In this document: one piece after another, positions 1-7,643 of the stretch
How the letters are laid out: every line of letters starts with the position of its first letter
How positions within the stretch are numbered: the first letter of the stretch is position 1
Assembly (NCBI GenBank): GCA_018335015.1
Contig: JAGXKX010000007.1
Location: forward strand, 1 to 34,211
Source of the DNA: Candidatus Bipolaricaulota bacterium
GTDB taxonomy: Bacteria > Bipolaricaulota > Bipolaricaulia > M55B111
Length of the DNA: 34,211 bases
Reading direction: 5' to 3'
Translations under genes and position numbers: made by a program
Notes under the pieces: model-generated
Database searches by the model: none
What the model was told of the DNA's origin: nothing
Seen by the model: the letters and a program-made list of their open reading frames with translations, nothing else

Positions 1-684
1 CTCCAGGGTTCTGCTCTCCGCGTTTTCAAGATGTTCCCTCACGACTTCTCGGACCATTTTGAGACCTTCATCAAGCATACTATCTATTATTTCCAGGTGT
101 TCTTCGTTGTTTGACCTGACTACTTCGGGGACGTTTTTGTCGGTGCTGGCTTCGGTAAAAGACCGAATTCTCAGTGAATGGTTTCTGACCTGTTTGAGCA
201 TCTTGTTCAACAACGTATCCCCCAGAGCCAGCTCTATCGTCTCTTCAAGCCCCAGATCAACTTCCAGGTAATTTTCGTACTGGCTCGAACTTAGCGGCTC
301 GTCGTCTACTTCATTCTGTATTTCCTGAGCTAAGCTCCTGAGGCTTTCCAGTTCAGCCCTTAGTTTAGAATCCTCGGCAATTTTTTTCGCGGCTTTGCTA
401 GCTGCAAACGGCTCGAGTAGTTTTCTAACCTCGTATGTCTGGAGTATGTCTTCCTCGGATATCGGCGCAACTCGCGCCTTCTTGTTCCGGGCGTTTTCCA
501 CGAGGCCCTGAGCCGACAGTTTTGCCAGGGCTTCCCTGACAGGCGTCGGGCTGACCCCGAGATCCTCAGCAAGGGAGTCAATTGAAAGGACGTCTCCCGG
601 CATAAGATCGTTCTTTACTATTGAGTCTTTAATGGACTCGTAGACTTTTTCCTGTAAGGTTTCTCTAGAGATTCTTTCTACCAT
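1..684 (-). CDS. GntR-family transcriptional regulator, FCD subfamily (3' end cut by window edge)
   Basis: The reading frame runs from ATG at 684 to base 1 without a stop (228 residues visible). The start has a good ribosome site (ATAGGAGGCTCC before ATG). Residues 1-75 form a winged helix-turn-helix typical of GntR regulators, with the recognition-helix stretch SIDSLAEDLGVSPTPVREAL. The rest is a helical FCD ligand domain. Two expected metal-ligand histidines are visible in NEEHLEIID and VREHLENA, but the usual D-x3-H site reads DLGLE, so that ligand is Glu. FCD regulators commonly control small-acid or amino acid uptake genes. The liv operon immediately upstream on the same strand is the obvious target, an inference supported by shared TTGAA-N3-TTCAA palindromes. 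Only the last few residues should be missing, judging by usual lengths of 215-240. Confidence 0.9.
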   Translation of the reverse strand, partial: MVERISRETLQEKVYESIKDSIVKNDLMPGDVLSIDSLAEDLGVSPTPVREALAKLSAQGLVENARNKKARVAPISEEDILQTYEVRKLLEPFAASKAAKKIAEDSKLRAELESLRSLAQEIQNEVDDEPLSSSQYENYLEVDLGLEETIELALGDTLLNKMLKQVRNHSLRIRSFTEASTDKNVPEVVRSNNEEHLEIIDSMLDEGLKMVREVVREHLENAESRTLE

Positions 685-727
685 GGAGCCTCCTATTTCA
701 AATCCAATATTTACTATATAATACCAT

Positions 728-740
728 TTGAATATTTCAA
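728..740. promoter_or_regulatory. Candidate operator, TTGAA-N3-TTCAA palindrome
   Basis: A perfect 5-3-5 inverted repeat lies 44 bases upstream of the GntR regulator start. The same 5-3-5 palindrome recurs at 6345-6357 upstream of livJ, with a 5-2-5 variant at 6056-6067. GntR/FCD proteins usually bind short palindromes near their own promoter and their target promoter, so autoregulation and liv control are plausible. AT-rich palindromes of this size also arise by chance. Confidence 0.35.
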
Positions 741-962
741 GTAGGGATTATAGCCAAATATTTCGAAAGGTGTTAAAGCTATACTCAGCGGCAAATATTC
801 GGGACCGCCTACCGCCTGTTTGGGTTACTTTAGTTTGGACCAAAGTTTCGAAAATTCTTGTTTTTCATAGGCCCGTAGGCTGGTTCAGAACAATCTCCGT
901 AATTCCTGGCCAGTCAATAACCCCGCCCCAAGAGACGGGGCTTGTAGAAAAGCTTTTTTAAG

Positions 963-1162
963 CTCAGTTCTTTCACCGCCTCGTACATCATTGTTTTGTT
1001 TTCCTATGCCTCCTGCCTCTTACCTGGCAACTGATTTAACCTTAAAATTCTACCAGTAGATGAAATCCCGGCAGCCAGGTAAGAGGTAGGAGGCTTGAAC
1101 TAAAAAATATAGTGATCCTAGTAATCTCCACCTTGCTTCCGAATAGCCCTGAAAGAACTGAG
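963..1162 (+). repeat. Structured ~200-bp repeat element, copy 1
   Basis: The element is bounded by perfect 13-bp inverted repeats, CTCAGTTCTTTCA at 963-975 and its complement at 1150-1162. Inside, 1008-1028 and 1074-1094 form a 21-bp stem with one G/T wobble. The 45-base loop begins AACTGATTTAACC and ends GAAATCCCGGCA; GATTT near its start can pair with AAATC near its end. The left outer arm is 45 bases and the right 68. Equivalent copies lie at 10285, 14236 and 21245. There is no coding capacity. It resembles a non-autonomous transposable element with an internal hairpin; a structured RNA or a bidirectional terminator are alternatives. Confidence 0.85.
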
Positions 1163-1206
1163 AAGTAGTTTTTTCCGATCTTTTACAAACAAAACCCCAA
1201 CTCAGT

Positions 1207-2130
1207 TCACTCTCCGCCCAATATCCCCTGAGGTCTAATTCTGATGAGGACCTGGAAAAGTATCGCGATAAATATCGCGTTTATATATCCGGCCCGGGAA
1301 GCAAGTCCCGAGGGCAAATAATTTACAAAAAATTCGGTGAAGGTCCAAACGCCCCAGACCACGAACGCTCCAAGAATTGCGCCCTTGTTGTTTCCTTTTC
1401 CGCCGGCCATTAACATCGCCCAAATGATGAACGTGCCCATCAGGGGGCGGAACGACTCGGGTGAAAGATAGCCGACGTAATGAGCGTAGAAAGCTCCGCC
1501 TACGGCCATTATTACCGACCCCAGAATGAGCGATTGCATCTTGTATTTATACACGTTCTTCCCCATGGCAGCCGCCACTCCCTCGTCTTCCCTGATAGCT
1601 TTCAATACCCTGCCCCAGGGAGACTTTACGATCTTCTGAACGAGGAAGTAAATTATTCCCACGACGGCTAAAACCAGCCCGAGATATACCCAGTTGTAAG
1701 TTTTTGGACCGACCAGGTTGCCAAGTGGGCGAGGTATATCTCCCAGTCCCCAGACGCCCCCCGCAAGCCACTTCTCGTTGGTAATAATCAACCTGATAGT
1801 TTCGGCTATTCCGAGAGAGGAGATACCAAGAAATTCACCCTTCAATCTTAGAGTAGGTATACCGATAATATAAGCAAGTATAGCGGATACAACCATCGCA
1901 GCAATAACGCCGACCAATACGGGAAGGTCAAATCCTCCCAGGTGTTCCATACTCGGGCCGCCCGTAATTATTCCCTCCACGTAAGCCCCGGTGGCAAAGA
2001 AGGCGGCGATCCCAAAGTTATACAGACCCGTGTAACCAAACTGAACGTTAAGTCCCAGGCTTGCTATGGAGTAAGCCCCGGCCGCAATCGCAAAAGTAGC
2101 AAAATATCCGAGCAGACCAGACACATTCAT
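1207..2130 (-). CDS. livM: Branched-chain amino acid ABC transporter permease LivM
   Basis: 307 residues, a polytopic inner-membrane permease of the LivM family. It shows the family signature near the N-terminus (YSIASLGLNVQFGYTGLYNFG) and the EAA-like loop SPWGRVLKAIREDEGVAAAMG, which contacts the ATPases. It pairs with LivH to form the transmembrane channel. It is the last gene of the operon, starting 3 bases after the livH stop; its ribosome site GGGGAGG lies inside the end of livH, so the two are translationally coupled. Length fits the short form of the family. Substrate could be Leu/Ile/Val or another amino acid or amide, since LIV-type systems are diverse. Confidence 0.94.
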   Translation of the reverse strand: MNVSGLLGYFATFAIAAGAYSIASLGLNVQFGYTGLYNFGIAAFFATGAYVEGIITGGPSMEHLGGFDLPVLVGVIAAMVVSAILAYIIGIPTLRLKGEFLGISSLGIAETIRLIITNEKWLAGGVWGLGDIPRPLGNLVGPKTYNWVYLGLVLAVVGIIYFLVQKIVKSPWGRVLKAIREDEGVAAAMGKNVYKYKMQSLILGSVIMAVGGAFYAHYVGYLSPESFRPLMGTFIIWAMLMAGGKGNNKGAILGAFVVWGVWTFTEFFVNYLPSGLASRAGYINAIFIAILFQVLIRIRPQGILGGE

Positions 2131-2133
2131 TAT

Positions 2134-3063
2134 CTATTCCTCCCCGTATGACCTGACGAGCAGAACAATTACCATTAGTACAAAGGCAATCGCCGGCTTG
2201 TAACCCGTCATGGATACCTGAATATTAATTGAGTCGAACATATTCTGCAGAAGGGGGGTTCCCACTTCCTGAGCAATTCCAACCGTCATAGCTCCGGCAA
2301 GGGCTCCGTAAAAATTTCCCTCCCCGCCGATGATAACCGCGGCAAACAACGGGAGAAGAAAATACCAACCCATCATCGGGCGAAGCTGGACATTAATCCC
2401 GTAGAGGACTCCCGCAACCGCCGCCAGAGCCGTACCTATACCCCAGGTCCAGATGACCACTTTTTCAGTATCAATTCCCGTGATCATCGCCAGGTCTATA
2501 TTGTCGGAGGCGGCTCTCATCGCCTGACCCATTTTAGTCCGCTTTAGAAATAGTTGAGTCAATATAACCAGTAAGATCGCCAACCCTATTATGAATATCT
2601 GATCGGGTGTCATCCTGATACCCAGGGGGAATTCCTGGACCATCTGAATTTCGTTTGAGTAGTAGTGTACGCTAGGGCCCCAGATGGTCCTGACCAGGTT
2701 CCTGAGCATCAGCGCCATAAACAAGGAGGACATTCCCAGAATTAAGGGTCCGCTACCGCGGTCTCGAAGAGGTTTGTAGACGAAACGATCGATCGCTATC
2801 ATGATCACAGCTGTAAGACCCATTGACCCAAGTATAGCTATGATCATCTGCCATCCGAACGATAGATAGGGAAATGTAGACCCACTAAGGCCCAGACGAG
2901 GTAGGAACTCGGACAAAACCGTGTAACCCATGTACGCCCCGAGGAGAAGACTGGCCCCGTGAGCAAAGTTGTAAAAGTTAAGGATAGCGGTAGTTAACGA
3001 CAACCCAATCGCGCCCAGCGCGATTATACTGCCTAAAATTAATCCGTTGACTACGAAATTCAT
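2134..3063 (-). CDS. livH: Branched-chain amino acid ABC transporter permease LivH
   Basis: 309 residues, the second membrane subunit of the Liv system. The N-terminus reads VVNGLILGSIIALGAIGLSL, the usual LivH start, and the EAA-type coupling loop is visible as TKMGQAMRAASDNIDLAMITGID. About eight hydrophobic segments are evident. The start has a GGGGGA ribosome site. It follows livF after a 77-base gap containing only a small palindrome (AACCTAGGTT) and precedes livM by 3 bases. It should form a heterodimeric pore with LivM, powered by LivG and LivF. Confidence 0.94.
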   Translation of the reverse strand: MNFVVNGLILGSIIALGAIGLSLTTAILNFYNFAHGASLLLGAYMGYTVLSEFLPRLGLSGSTFPYLSFGWQMIIAILGSMGLTAVIMIAIDRFVYKPLRDRGSGPLILGMSSLFMALMLRNLVRTIWGPSVHYYSNEIQMVQEFPLGIRMTPDQIFIIGLAILLVILTQLFLKRTKMGQAMRAASDNIDLAMITGIDTEKVVIWTWGIGTALAAVAGVLYGINVQLRPMMGWYFLLPLFAAVIIGGEGNFYGALAGAMTVGIAQEVGTPLLQNMFDSINIQVSMTGYKPAIAFVLMVIVLLVRSYGEE

Positions 3064-3140
3064 TTAATTCCCCCTAATAAACACAGAACAGGAAAGTTGG
3101 TAACCTAGGTTGATCGACCTACGGTAGAGGTCCAAGCTCT

Positions 3141-3845
3141 TTAACCGCCCAAATAGAGCTCCCCGACTTCCTCGTTGTCCAGTAAGCCCTGGGCCGTATC
3201 CTCGTATTCCTTTCTTCCCATCGCGAGTACGTAGCCCCTGTCCGAAATCTCCAGAGCGTCCTTCGCGTTTTGCTCTACTATCAATAGAGCGACACCGGTT
3301 CGGTTAATCTCCTCAACTCTCTCCAGAATCATGTCTACCAGGTTCGGCGCCAGCCCGGCGGAGGGTTCGTCAAGTAACAGGATGGTTGGTTCCAGCATCA
3401 AAGCTCGCCCCATGGCTACCATCTGTTGTTCGCCTCCGGAGAGTTTTCCCGCGTACTGGTTTCTATATTCCTCCAGTTGTGGAAATATCTCGAATATCTC
3501 CCTGATCCTATCGCTGTAGTCGTCTTCTCTGATAAAAGCTCCCATGTTCAAATTTTCGGTAACCGTCAACGATTGGAAGATATTCGAAGTCTGAGGCACG
3601 TAAGACATCTGCTTCCTGACTATTTGATTTGGCTTCAGGCCACTAATATCTTCCTCGTTCCAGCAAACTTTGCCTTCCATGGGCTTCAGCAGGCCAAATA
3701 TCGTCTTCATCAGCGTGGATTTACCCGATCCGTTAGGCCCTATGATAGAGACTACCTCCTCCTCCCGGACTTCCATCGATACTCCGTGGATAACCTCTAT
3801 CTCTCCGTAACCGGAATGTACGTCCTCTACCGTTAAAATCTCAAT
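3141..3845 (-). CDS. livF: Branched-chain amino acid ABC transporter ATPase LivF, probable ATT start
   Basis: A 234-residue ABC ATPase with Walker A GPNGSGKST, signature LSGGEQQMVAMGRAL and Walker B ILLLDEPSAGLAP. The first ATG is at 3776, but it would delete the conserved first beta strand. The frame stays open upstream to 3845, encoding EILTVEDVHSGYGEIEVIHG, exactly what LivF proteins carry. An in-frame TAG, which is the livG stop, sits at 3848-3846, so the only codons available for a full-length start are ATT at 3845 or 3839. GGGAGG lies 3 bases before the first ATT. I infer an ATT start coupled to livG termination; a sequence error hiding an ATG is the alternative. It partners with LivG. 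Confidence 0.88.
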   Translation of the reverse strand: MEILTVEDVHSGYGEIEVIHGVSMEVREEEVVSIIGPNGSGKSTLMKTIFGLLKPMEGKVCWNEEDISGLKPNQIVRKQMSYVPQTSNIFQSLTVTENLNMGAFIREDDYSDRIREIFEIFPQLEEYRNQYAGKLSGGEQQMVAMGRALMLEPTILLLDEPSAGLAPNLVDMILERVEEINRTGVALLIVEQNAKDALEISDRGYVLAMGRKEYEDTAQGLLDNEEVGELYLGG

Positions 3846-4619
3846 CTACCTCCCAAGATAAGCATCGAGGACTTCCTCGTCTTTTTGAACCTCTGCCGCG
3901 GTTCCTTCCATCAACTTTTTCCCGTTGCTTAAAACCACTATTGGGTCACACAGCTTCATGACCAGATCCATGTCGTGTTCAATCAGCATAAAAGTTATTC
4001 CCTGTTCCTCTTTGAGGTTCATGATGTAGTTCGACAATTTTTTCATCAGGGTGGGATTGATGCCTGCTCCGGGCTCGTCAAGCAATATGAGTTCGGGATC
4101 GGCCATCATCGTCCTGCCCAGTTCGAGTAACTTTTTCTGCCCCCCGGACAGGTTTCTCGCCTTTTCGTCTTTAAGCCGGGCAAGATCGATATAGTCCATT
4201 ACCTCTTCCGCCCGGCGGCCGATCTTTTCCTCGTGATCTTTTACGGTAATAGGGCGAAACCAGGCATTCCAAAAAGCTTCCCCCGGCTGGGCTTCGGGAA
4301 CCAGTTTCAGGTTTTCGAAGACCGTCATATTTTTGAGCTCTCGAGAAACCTGAAACGTCCGCACGATCCCTTTACGAAAAACTTCGTGCGGTGGCAGAGC
4401 TTCTATTGCCTCTCCGTTATAAAGTATTCGACCTTTTTCCGGCGTGTAGAAGCCGGTAATTACGTTAAACAGGGTAGTCTTCCCGGCCCCATTTGGCCCG
4501 ATAAGACCGGTGATCGTCCCTTCTTGAACCGCCATCGAGCAGTTATCCAAAGCCACAAGACCCCCAAAACACTTTGTCAGTCCTTCGACTTTTAAGCTTG
4601 AGGCCATCAAAACCCCCAT
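3846..4619 (-). CDS. livG: Branched-chain amino acid ABC transporter ATPase LivG
   Basis: 257 residues with Walker A GPNGAGKTT, signature LSGGQKKLLELGRTM, Walker B ILLDEPGAGINP and the LivG-type helical insert (WFRPITVKDHEEKIGRRAEE). It hydrolyses ATP with LivF to drive LivHM transport. Two starts are possible: ATG at 4619, with AAAGGA about 8 bases upstream, or ATG at 4607, which fits the family N-terminus slightly better (MASSLKVEGLTKCFGG). The stop abuts the livF start directly. A hairpin in the gap from livJ may lower expression relative to the binding protein. Confidence 0.93.
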   Translation of the reverse strand: MGVLMASSLKVEGLTKCFGGLVALDNCSMAVQEGTITGLIGPNGAGKTTLFNVITGFYTPEKGRILYNGEAIEALPPHEVFRKGIVRTFQVSRELKNMTVFENLKLVPEAQPGEAFWNAWFRPITVKDHEEKIGRRAEEVMDYIDLARLKDEKARNLSGGQKKLLELGRTMMADPELILLDEPGAGINPTLMKKLSNYIMNLKEEQGITFMLIEHDMDLVMKLCDPIVVLSNGKKLMEGTAAEVQKDEEVLDAYLGR

Positions 4620-4682
4620 TAATTATAGTCCTTTAGCTTCGCTCGCCTTGTGTACGGTCTAAAACCATACCGCTAATAAGAA

Positions 4683-4718
4683 ATATACCCGAGGACGGAC
4701 AGCCTCCCTCGGGTATAT
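4683..4718 (-). terminator. Hairpin between livJ and livG, probable partial terminator
   Basis: ATATACCCGAGG (4683-4694) pairs perfectly over 12 bp with 4707-4718, with a 12-base loop. On the minus strand it is followed by a short interrupted T tract (TTTCTTATT). Such hairpins between a binding-protein gene and its transporter genes often make the binding protein more abundant. The T tract is weak, so it may instead stabilise the upstream mRNA end. Confidence 0.6.
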
Positions 4719-4742
4719 CCTTTTATTGCCCTGCTAATTAGG

Positions 4743-5957
4743 TTAGTCTACAACCTTGATCTGCTTCCATTCTCCGTCTTTGACCTGAAGAATCCCAAAA
4801 GGCGAGACGACGTCTCCATTTTCGTCAAAGTCCATCTGTCCGGCAGCTCCGACGTAGTCGATTTCCTTGCCTTCTTTGATTAGCTCGAAGCCCCGTTCCA
4901 GCTCGGAAGTATCTATCTCCTCTCCCGGAGGACCGGCTACTGCTCTCAGGTTTTCCTTTACCGCCGGGCCGGTAGCCTCTCCAGCACGCTCCATCGCAAG
5001 AGCAGCCAAAATTACCGCGTCGTATGCATTCTGAAGGAAAGCGGGTCTCTGAGGCGGGAAGCCAAAAAGTTCCTCGTGACCCTTCTTGTAGTACTCAAGT
5101 GACTTGGTTTCGGGAGATTGAGCGACTGTCCCATAAGTCCCTTCAAGGTATTGAGCCCCAACCTTTTCTATTACGCCCGGAATACCTGCCATGCCGTCCG
5201 CTACCATGTAGTTCTCGAAAGCACCAGTCCCTATAGCTTTCCTCAATATAGTATTACCGTTCTCCGGATACCCGAGCAGCATCAGAACTTCCGGATCTCC
5301 TTCCGCGGCCTTCCTGATCTCGGCGTCATAAGAGGCTTTACCTTTGTTGTAGGGCACGGTCGCGAGAACTTCTCCACCCCTTTCCTCAAATGCTTTTTCA
5401 AAGTTATCAGACAATCCCTGGCCGTAGGCGTTGTTTACATATATCGTAGAAGCAGTCTCGTATCCCTCATCGTTATATGCAAGTCTCGCCAGTACTATAC
5501 CCTGCAGCGCGTCGGAAGGACAGGTTCGAAACAGATAATCATTGTCTTCTAGCGTCGTAAGTTTTGGGGAGGTAGAAGCGACAGCTATCTGAACTACCTC
5601 ATTTGGCACGGCAACTGCTCTCGCTACCGCCAGGCTGACGCCGCTCGAATTCGCTCCGACCATCACCGGAACCTCATTTACGTTTACCAGCTTATTTGCT
5701 GCATCTACTCCCGAAGTTGGGTTTGTTTTCGTATCCCTGTGGACCAGTACCAGCTTCTTCCCGAGAACTCCGCCCGCTTCGTTGACCTGGTGGGCGGCAA
5801 GATCGGTTGCTTGACCCTCGAACTGACCCCAGGCAGCGAGAGCTCCCGTACGGGGGAGAATAGTACCTATACTTATCGTATCTTCAGCGGAAAAACCAAC
5901 CACCGATAAACCAATAATAAGCGCCAGGACTAAGCTCGCCGAAAACAGCTTTCTCAT
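4743..5957 (-). CDS. livJ: Branched-chain amino acid ABC transporter substrate-binding protein (LivJ-like)
   Basis: 404 residues. Residues 1-23 are a Sec signal peptide (basic start, hydrophobic core, cleavage near SVVGFSA) with no lipobox cysteine, so the mature protein is probably free in a periplasm. The rest is a type I periplasmic binding fold of the LIV family, opening with DTISIGTILPRTGALAAWGQ and containing MVGANSSGVSLAVARAV and a C-terminal sheet with the FGILQVKDGEWKQI ending. It is the first gene of the operon, with ribosome site AGGAGG before ATG. The ligand cannot be fixed from sequence; amino acids, amides and urea are all bound by relatives. Confidence 0.93.
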   Translation of the reverse strand: MRKLFSASLVLALIIGLSVVGFSAEDTISIGTILPRTGALAAWGQFEGQATDLAAHQVNEAGGVLGKKLVLVHRDTKTNPTSGVDAANKLVNVNEVPVMVGANSSGVSLAVARAVAVPNEVVQIAVASTSPKLTTLEDNDYLFRTCPSDALQGIVLARLAYNDEGYETASTIYVNNAYGQGLSDNFEKAFEERGGEVLATVPYNKGKASYDAEIRKAAEGDPEVLMLLGYPENGNTILRKAIGTGAFENYMVADGMAGIPGVIEKVGAQYLEGTYGTVAQSPETKSLEYYKKGHEELFGFPPQRPAFLQNAYDAVILAALAMERAGEATGPAVKENLRAVAGPPGEEIDTSELERGFELIKEGKEIDYVGAAGQMDFDENGDVVSPFGILQVKDGEWKQIKVVD

Positions 5958-6083
5958 ATTTACCTCCTAAATTAAATTGGACTTCTCAAATATTAAAATT
6001 CTCCCAGATTACTACCTGTCTCCCTTATCACCTCCGTTTAAAACTTTTCACCAAGTTGAATTTTCAAAAGGTGTTTTCAATAA

Positions 6084-6190
6084 CTCAGTTCTTTCACAAG
6101 TTTCGTACCTAATTGTTATCAATTTTGCTCTCCCCCCTCTCTGGACTGTTTTAACCGCACAAGCTCAGCAGTAAGCTGCGGAGTGCCTGT
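6084..6190 (+). repeat. Decayed partial copy of the structured repeat element
   Basis: A perfect terminal repeat CTCAGTTCTTTCA at 6084-6096 is followed by bases resembling the copy-1 left arm (TCGTAC-T-ATTGTT). At the right spacing comes a degenerate core left half near 6127-6155 (GCTCTCCCCCCT, then CTGTTTTAACC against CTGATTTAACC). The right arm and right terminal repeat cannot be recognised, so the right boundary is approximate. It sits in the liv promoter region. Confidence 0.5.
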
Positions 6191-6344
6191 AAAATAAAAC
6201 TAGGTCCTCTGCGACGAACTACGTCAACCTTTGTATATTATCTATAGTAAAATAACTGGAGGTAAAATTACCTTACAACCCTTAAGTACAAGTAATTTAG
6301 GCGTTCTGACCAGTCCAAACTTAGAGATACTATATGGTATATTT

Positions 6345-6357
6345 TTGAACTTTTCAA
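6345..6357. promoter_or_regulatory. Candidate operator, TTGAA-N3-TTCAA palindrome upstream of livJ
   Basis: A perfect 5-3-5 palindrome matches the one upstream of the GntR gene at 728-740. It lies about 390 bases before livJ, far for a simple repressor site unless the promoter is distal. A 5-2-5 version at 6056-6067 is closer. This is a candidate only. Confidence 0.3.
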
Positions 6358-6441
6358 ATATTTTGATCGAGGTTTTGGTTTGTTCCAAAGAACTCACATT
6401 AATCTTTTTATTTTCCACTTCCGGGGCTAGAACTCAATCAC

Positions 6442-7638
6442 TTACCTGCATCTAGCCCGACAGCGCTTGATATCAGAGAAGACACCGCCTGCGGTAACTT
6501 CGGGCCCCGCTCCCGGTCCCTGGACGATCAACGGCGGGTCGTCGTAATTAAGGGTCCGAAATATGACTACGTTGGCAGTACTAACTCCCTGGCCGAGAGG
6601 GCCATCCCGGCTTACTTCCTCCAATCCGACAGTTGCTCCTTCTTCGTTAATTCTGGCCACGTAACGCAGTCGATTTTCCCGGCTTCTGGCGGATTTAACT
6701 CTCTCGCAAAAGTCTTCGTTTCTCTCCTCCAGTAGAGACGCCAGCTCATCCCGAGAAGGATTATCTTTCTCCAGGGAAACCAATGGAGTAAGTTCGATAT
6801 CCTCGAAGGAAACCTCCAGTCCGAGACTTCTGCCCAGAATCACTGTTTTCCGAGCTACGTCGTACCCCAGGAGATCCTCTACCGGGTTTGGCTCGGTGAA
6901 CCCCTTTTCTTTTGCCTCGAGCACGGCCTGCTTCAGTCCAGCCCCGACCTCGACCCGCGAAAGTATATAGCTTAACGACCCGCTCAATATTGCCGCTATC
7001 TCCTTAAACTCTTCTCCGTGTCGGTTTAGATGATCCAGAGTGGAGATTACCGGCAGCCCTGCACCGACAGTTGTTTCATAACGGATACCCTTACCCTTCA
7101 GTCTGCCGAACTCCCCGGGATCAATGGTGGTAAGGGGGATTTTGTTTGCCAGGACCACCGACCAGCCCCTGTCCAGAGCCAACCGGTAAAGGTCGCCAAA
7201 TTTCCTTGCATCGGTCACGTCAACGAGAACGCCGCTATTCCGGCGATCCATGAATGATTTGAGGTATCCAATATTATTGGTTGCATTCTCATAAACCTCC
7301 GCCAGCTCGTCTTCGTCTGACTTTACCTTCTTAACTCTCTCGAGCTCCTCTTCAGAGTAGCCAGCTTTTTTCGCCATTAGTCCACTTCTGTCAGCAAATC
7401 CTTTGTACTGGTATTTCGGTTTACTGCTTTCCTCACGATTCCAGCTAATGACCTTCTTTATCAGCTCCCGGCCCACCGTACCTATTCCAAGCTGGATCAA
7501 TGGCACTTCAGGTTTTAAGGAACCATCGCCGGGAGTCTCGGCCTGTCCGGCTATTCCAAACCTGGATTCTTTTCTTAGATCGGCCGACTGATCGTTATCG
7601 CTTTTGGACCTGGTAAATACAGTTTCGTTCTGGACCAT
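6442..7638 (-). CDS. hom: Homoserine dehydrogenase
   Basis: 398 residues. It reduces aspartate semialdehyde to homoserine with NAD(P)H. The nucleotide-binding motif LIQLGIGTVGREL begins near residue 48. The catalytic signature is GFTEPNPVEDLLGYDVARK, with conserved acidic residues and lysine, and the C-terminus carries the family motif GPGAGPEVTAGGVFSDI. There is no ACT domain, so allosteric threonine control through that domain is absent. The first ~46 residues are an unusual polar extension with no recognisable domain, but the ATG at 7638 has a strong GGGAGG ribosome site, so this start is probably real. It starts 5 bases after the stop of the upstream gene in the threonine operon. Confidence 0.93.
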   Translation of the reverse strand: MVQNETVFTRSKSDNDQSADLRKESRFGIAGQAETPGDGSLKPEVPLIQLGIGTVGRELIKKVISWNREESSKPKYQYKGFADRSGLMAKKAGYSEEELERVKKVKSDEDELAEVYENATNNIGYLKSFMDRRNSGVLVDVTDARKFGDLYRLALDRGWSVVLANKIPLTTIDPGEFGRLKGKGIRYETTVGAGLPVISTLDHLNRHGEEFKEIAAILSGSLSYILSRVEVGAGLKQAVLEAKEKGFTEPNPVEDLLGYDVARKTVILGRSLGLEVSFEDIELTPLVSLEKDNPSRDELASLLEERNEDFCERVKSARSRENRLRYVARINEEGATVGLEEVSRDGPLGQGVSTANVVIFRTLNYDDPPLIVQGPGAGPEVTAGGVFSDIKRCRARCR

Positions 7639-7643
7639 TTAGA

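Larger units (their letters stand above)
685..1206. other. Intergenic region between livM and the GntR gene
   Basis: No gene is supported here; the short open frames have no ribosome site or recognisable protein. It holds the palindrome at 728-740, a second small palindrome TTTGGACCAAA near 832-842, a GC-rich hairpin near 921-944 (GCCCC/GGGGC) followed by a T-rich stretch, and the structured repeat element at 963-1162. A promoter for the regulator gene should lie here, but I could not fix its -35 and -10 boxes. Confidence 0.6.
5958..6441. other. Intergenic region upstream of the liv operon
   Basis: No gene is supported. It must contain the liv promoter, but no clear -35/-10 pair could be assigned. 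It holds TTGAA/TTCAA palindromes at 6056-6067 and 6345-6357 and a decayed copy of the structured repeat from 6084. The hom stop at 6442 has no obvious terminator after it, so readthrough from the threonine operon into liv is possible. Confidence 0.5.

Noticed and set aside
728-961. A 77-codon plus-strand frame in the livM-GntR gap
   Set aside because: No ribosome site, no known motif, and it overlaps the likely regulator promoter.
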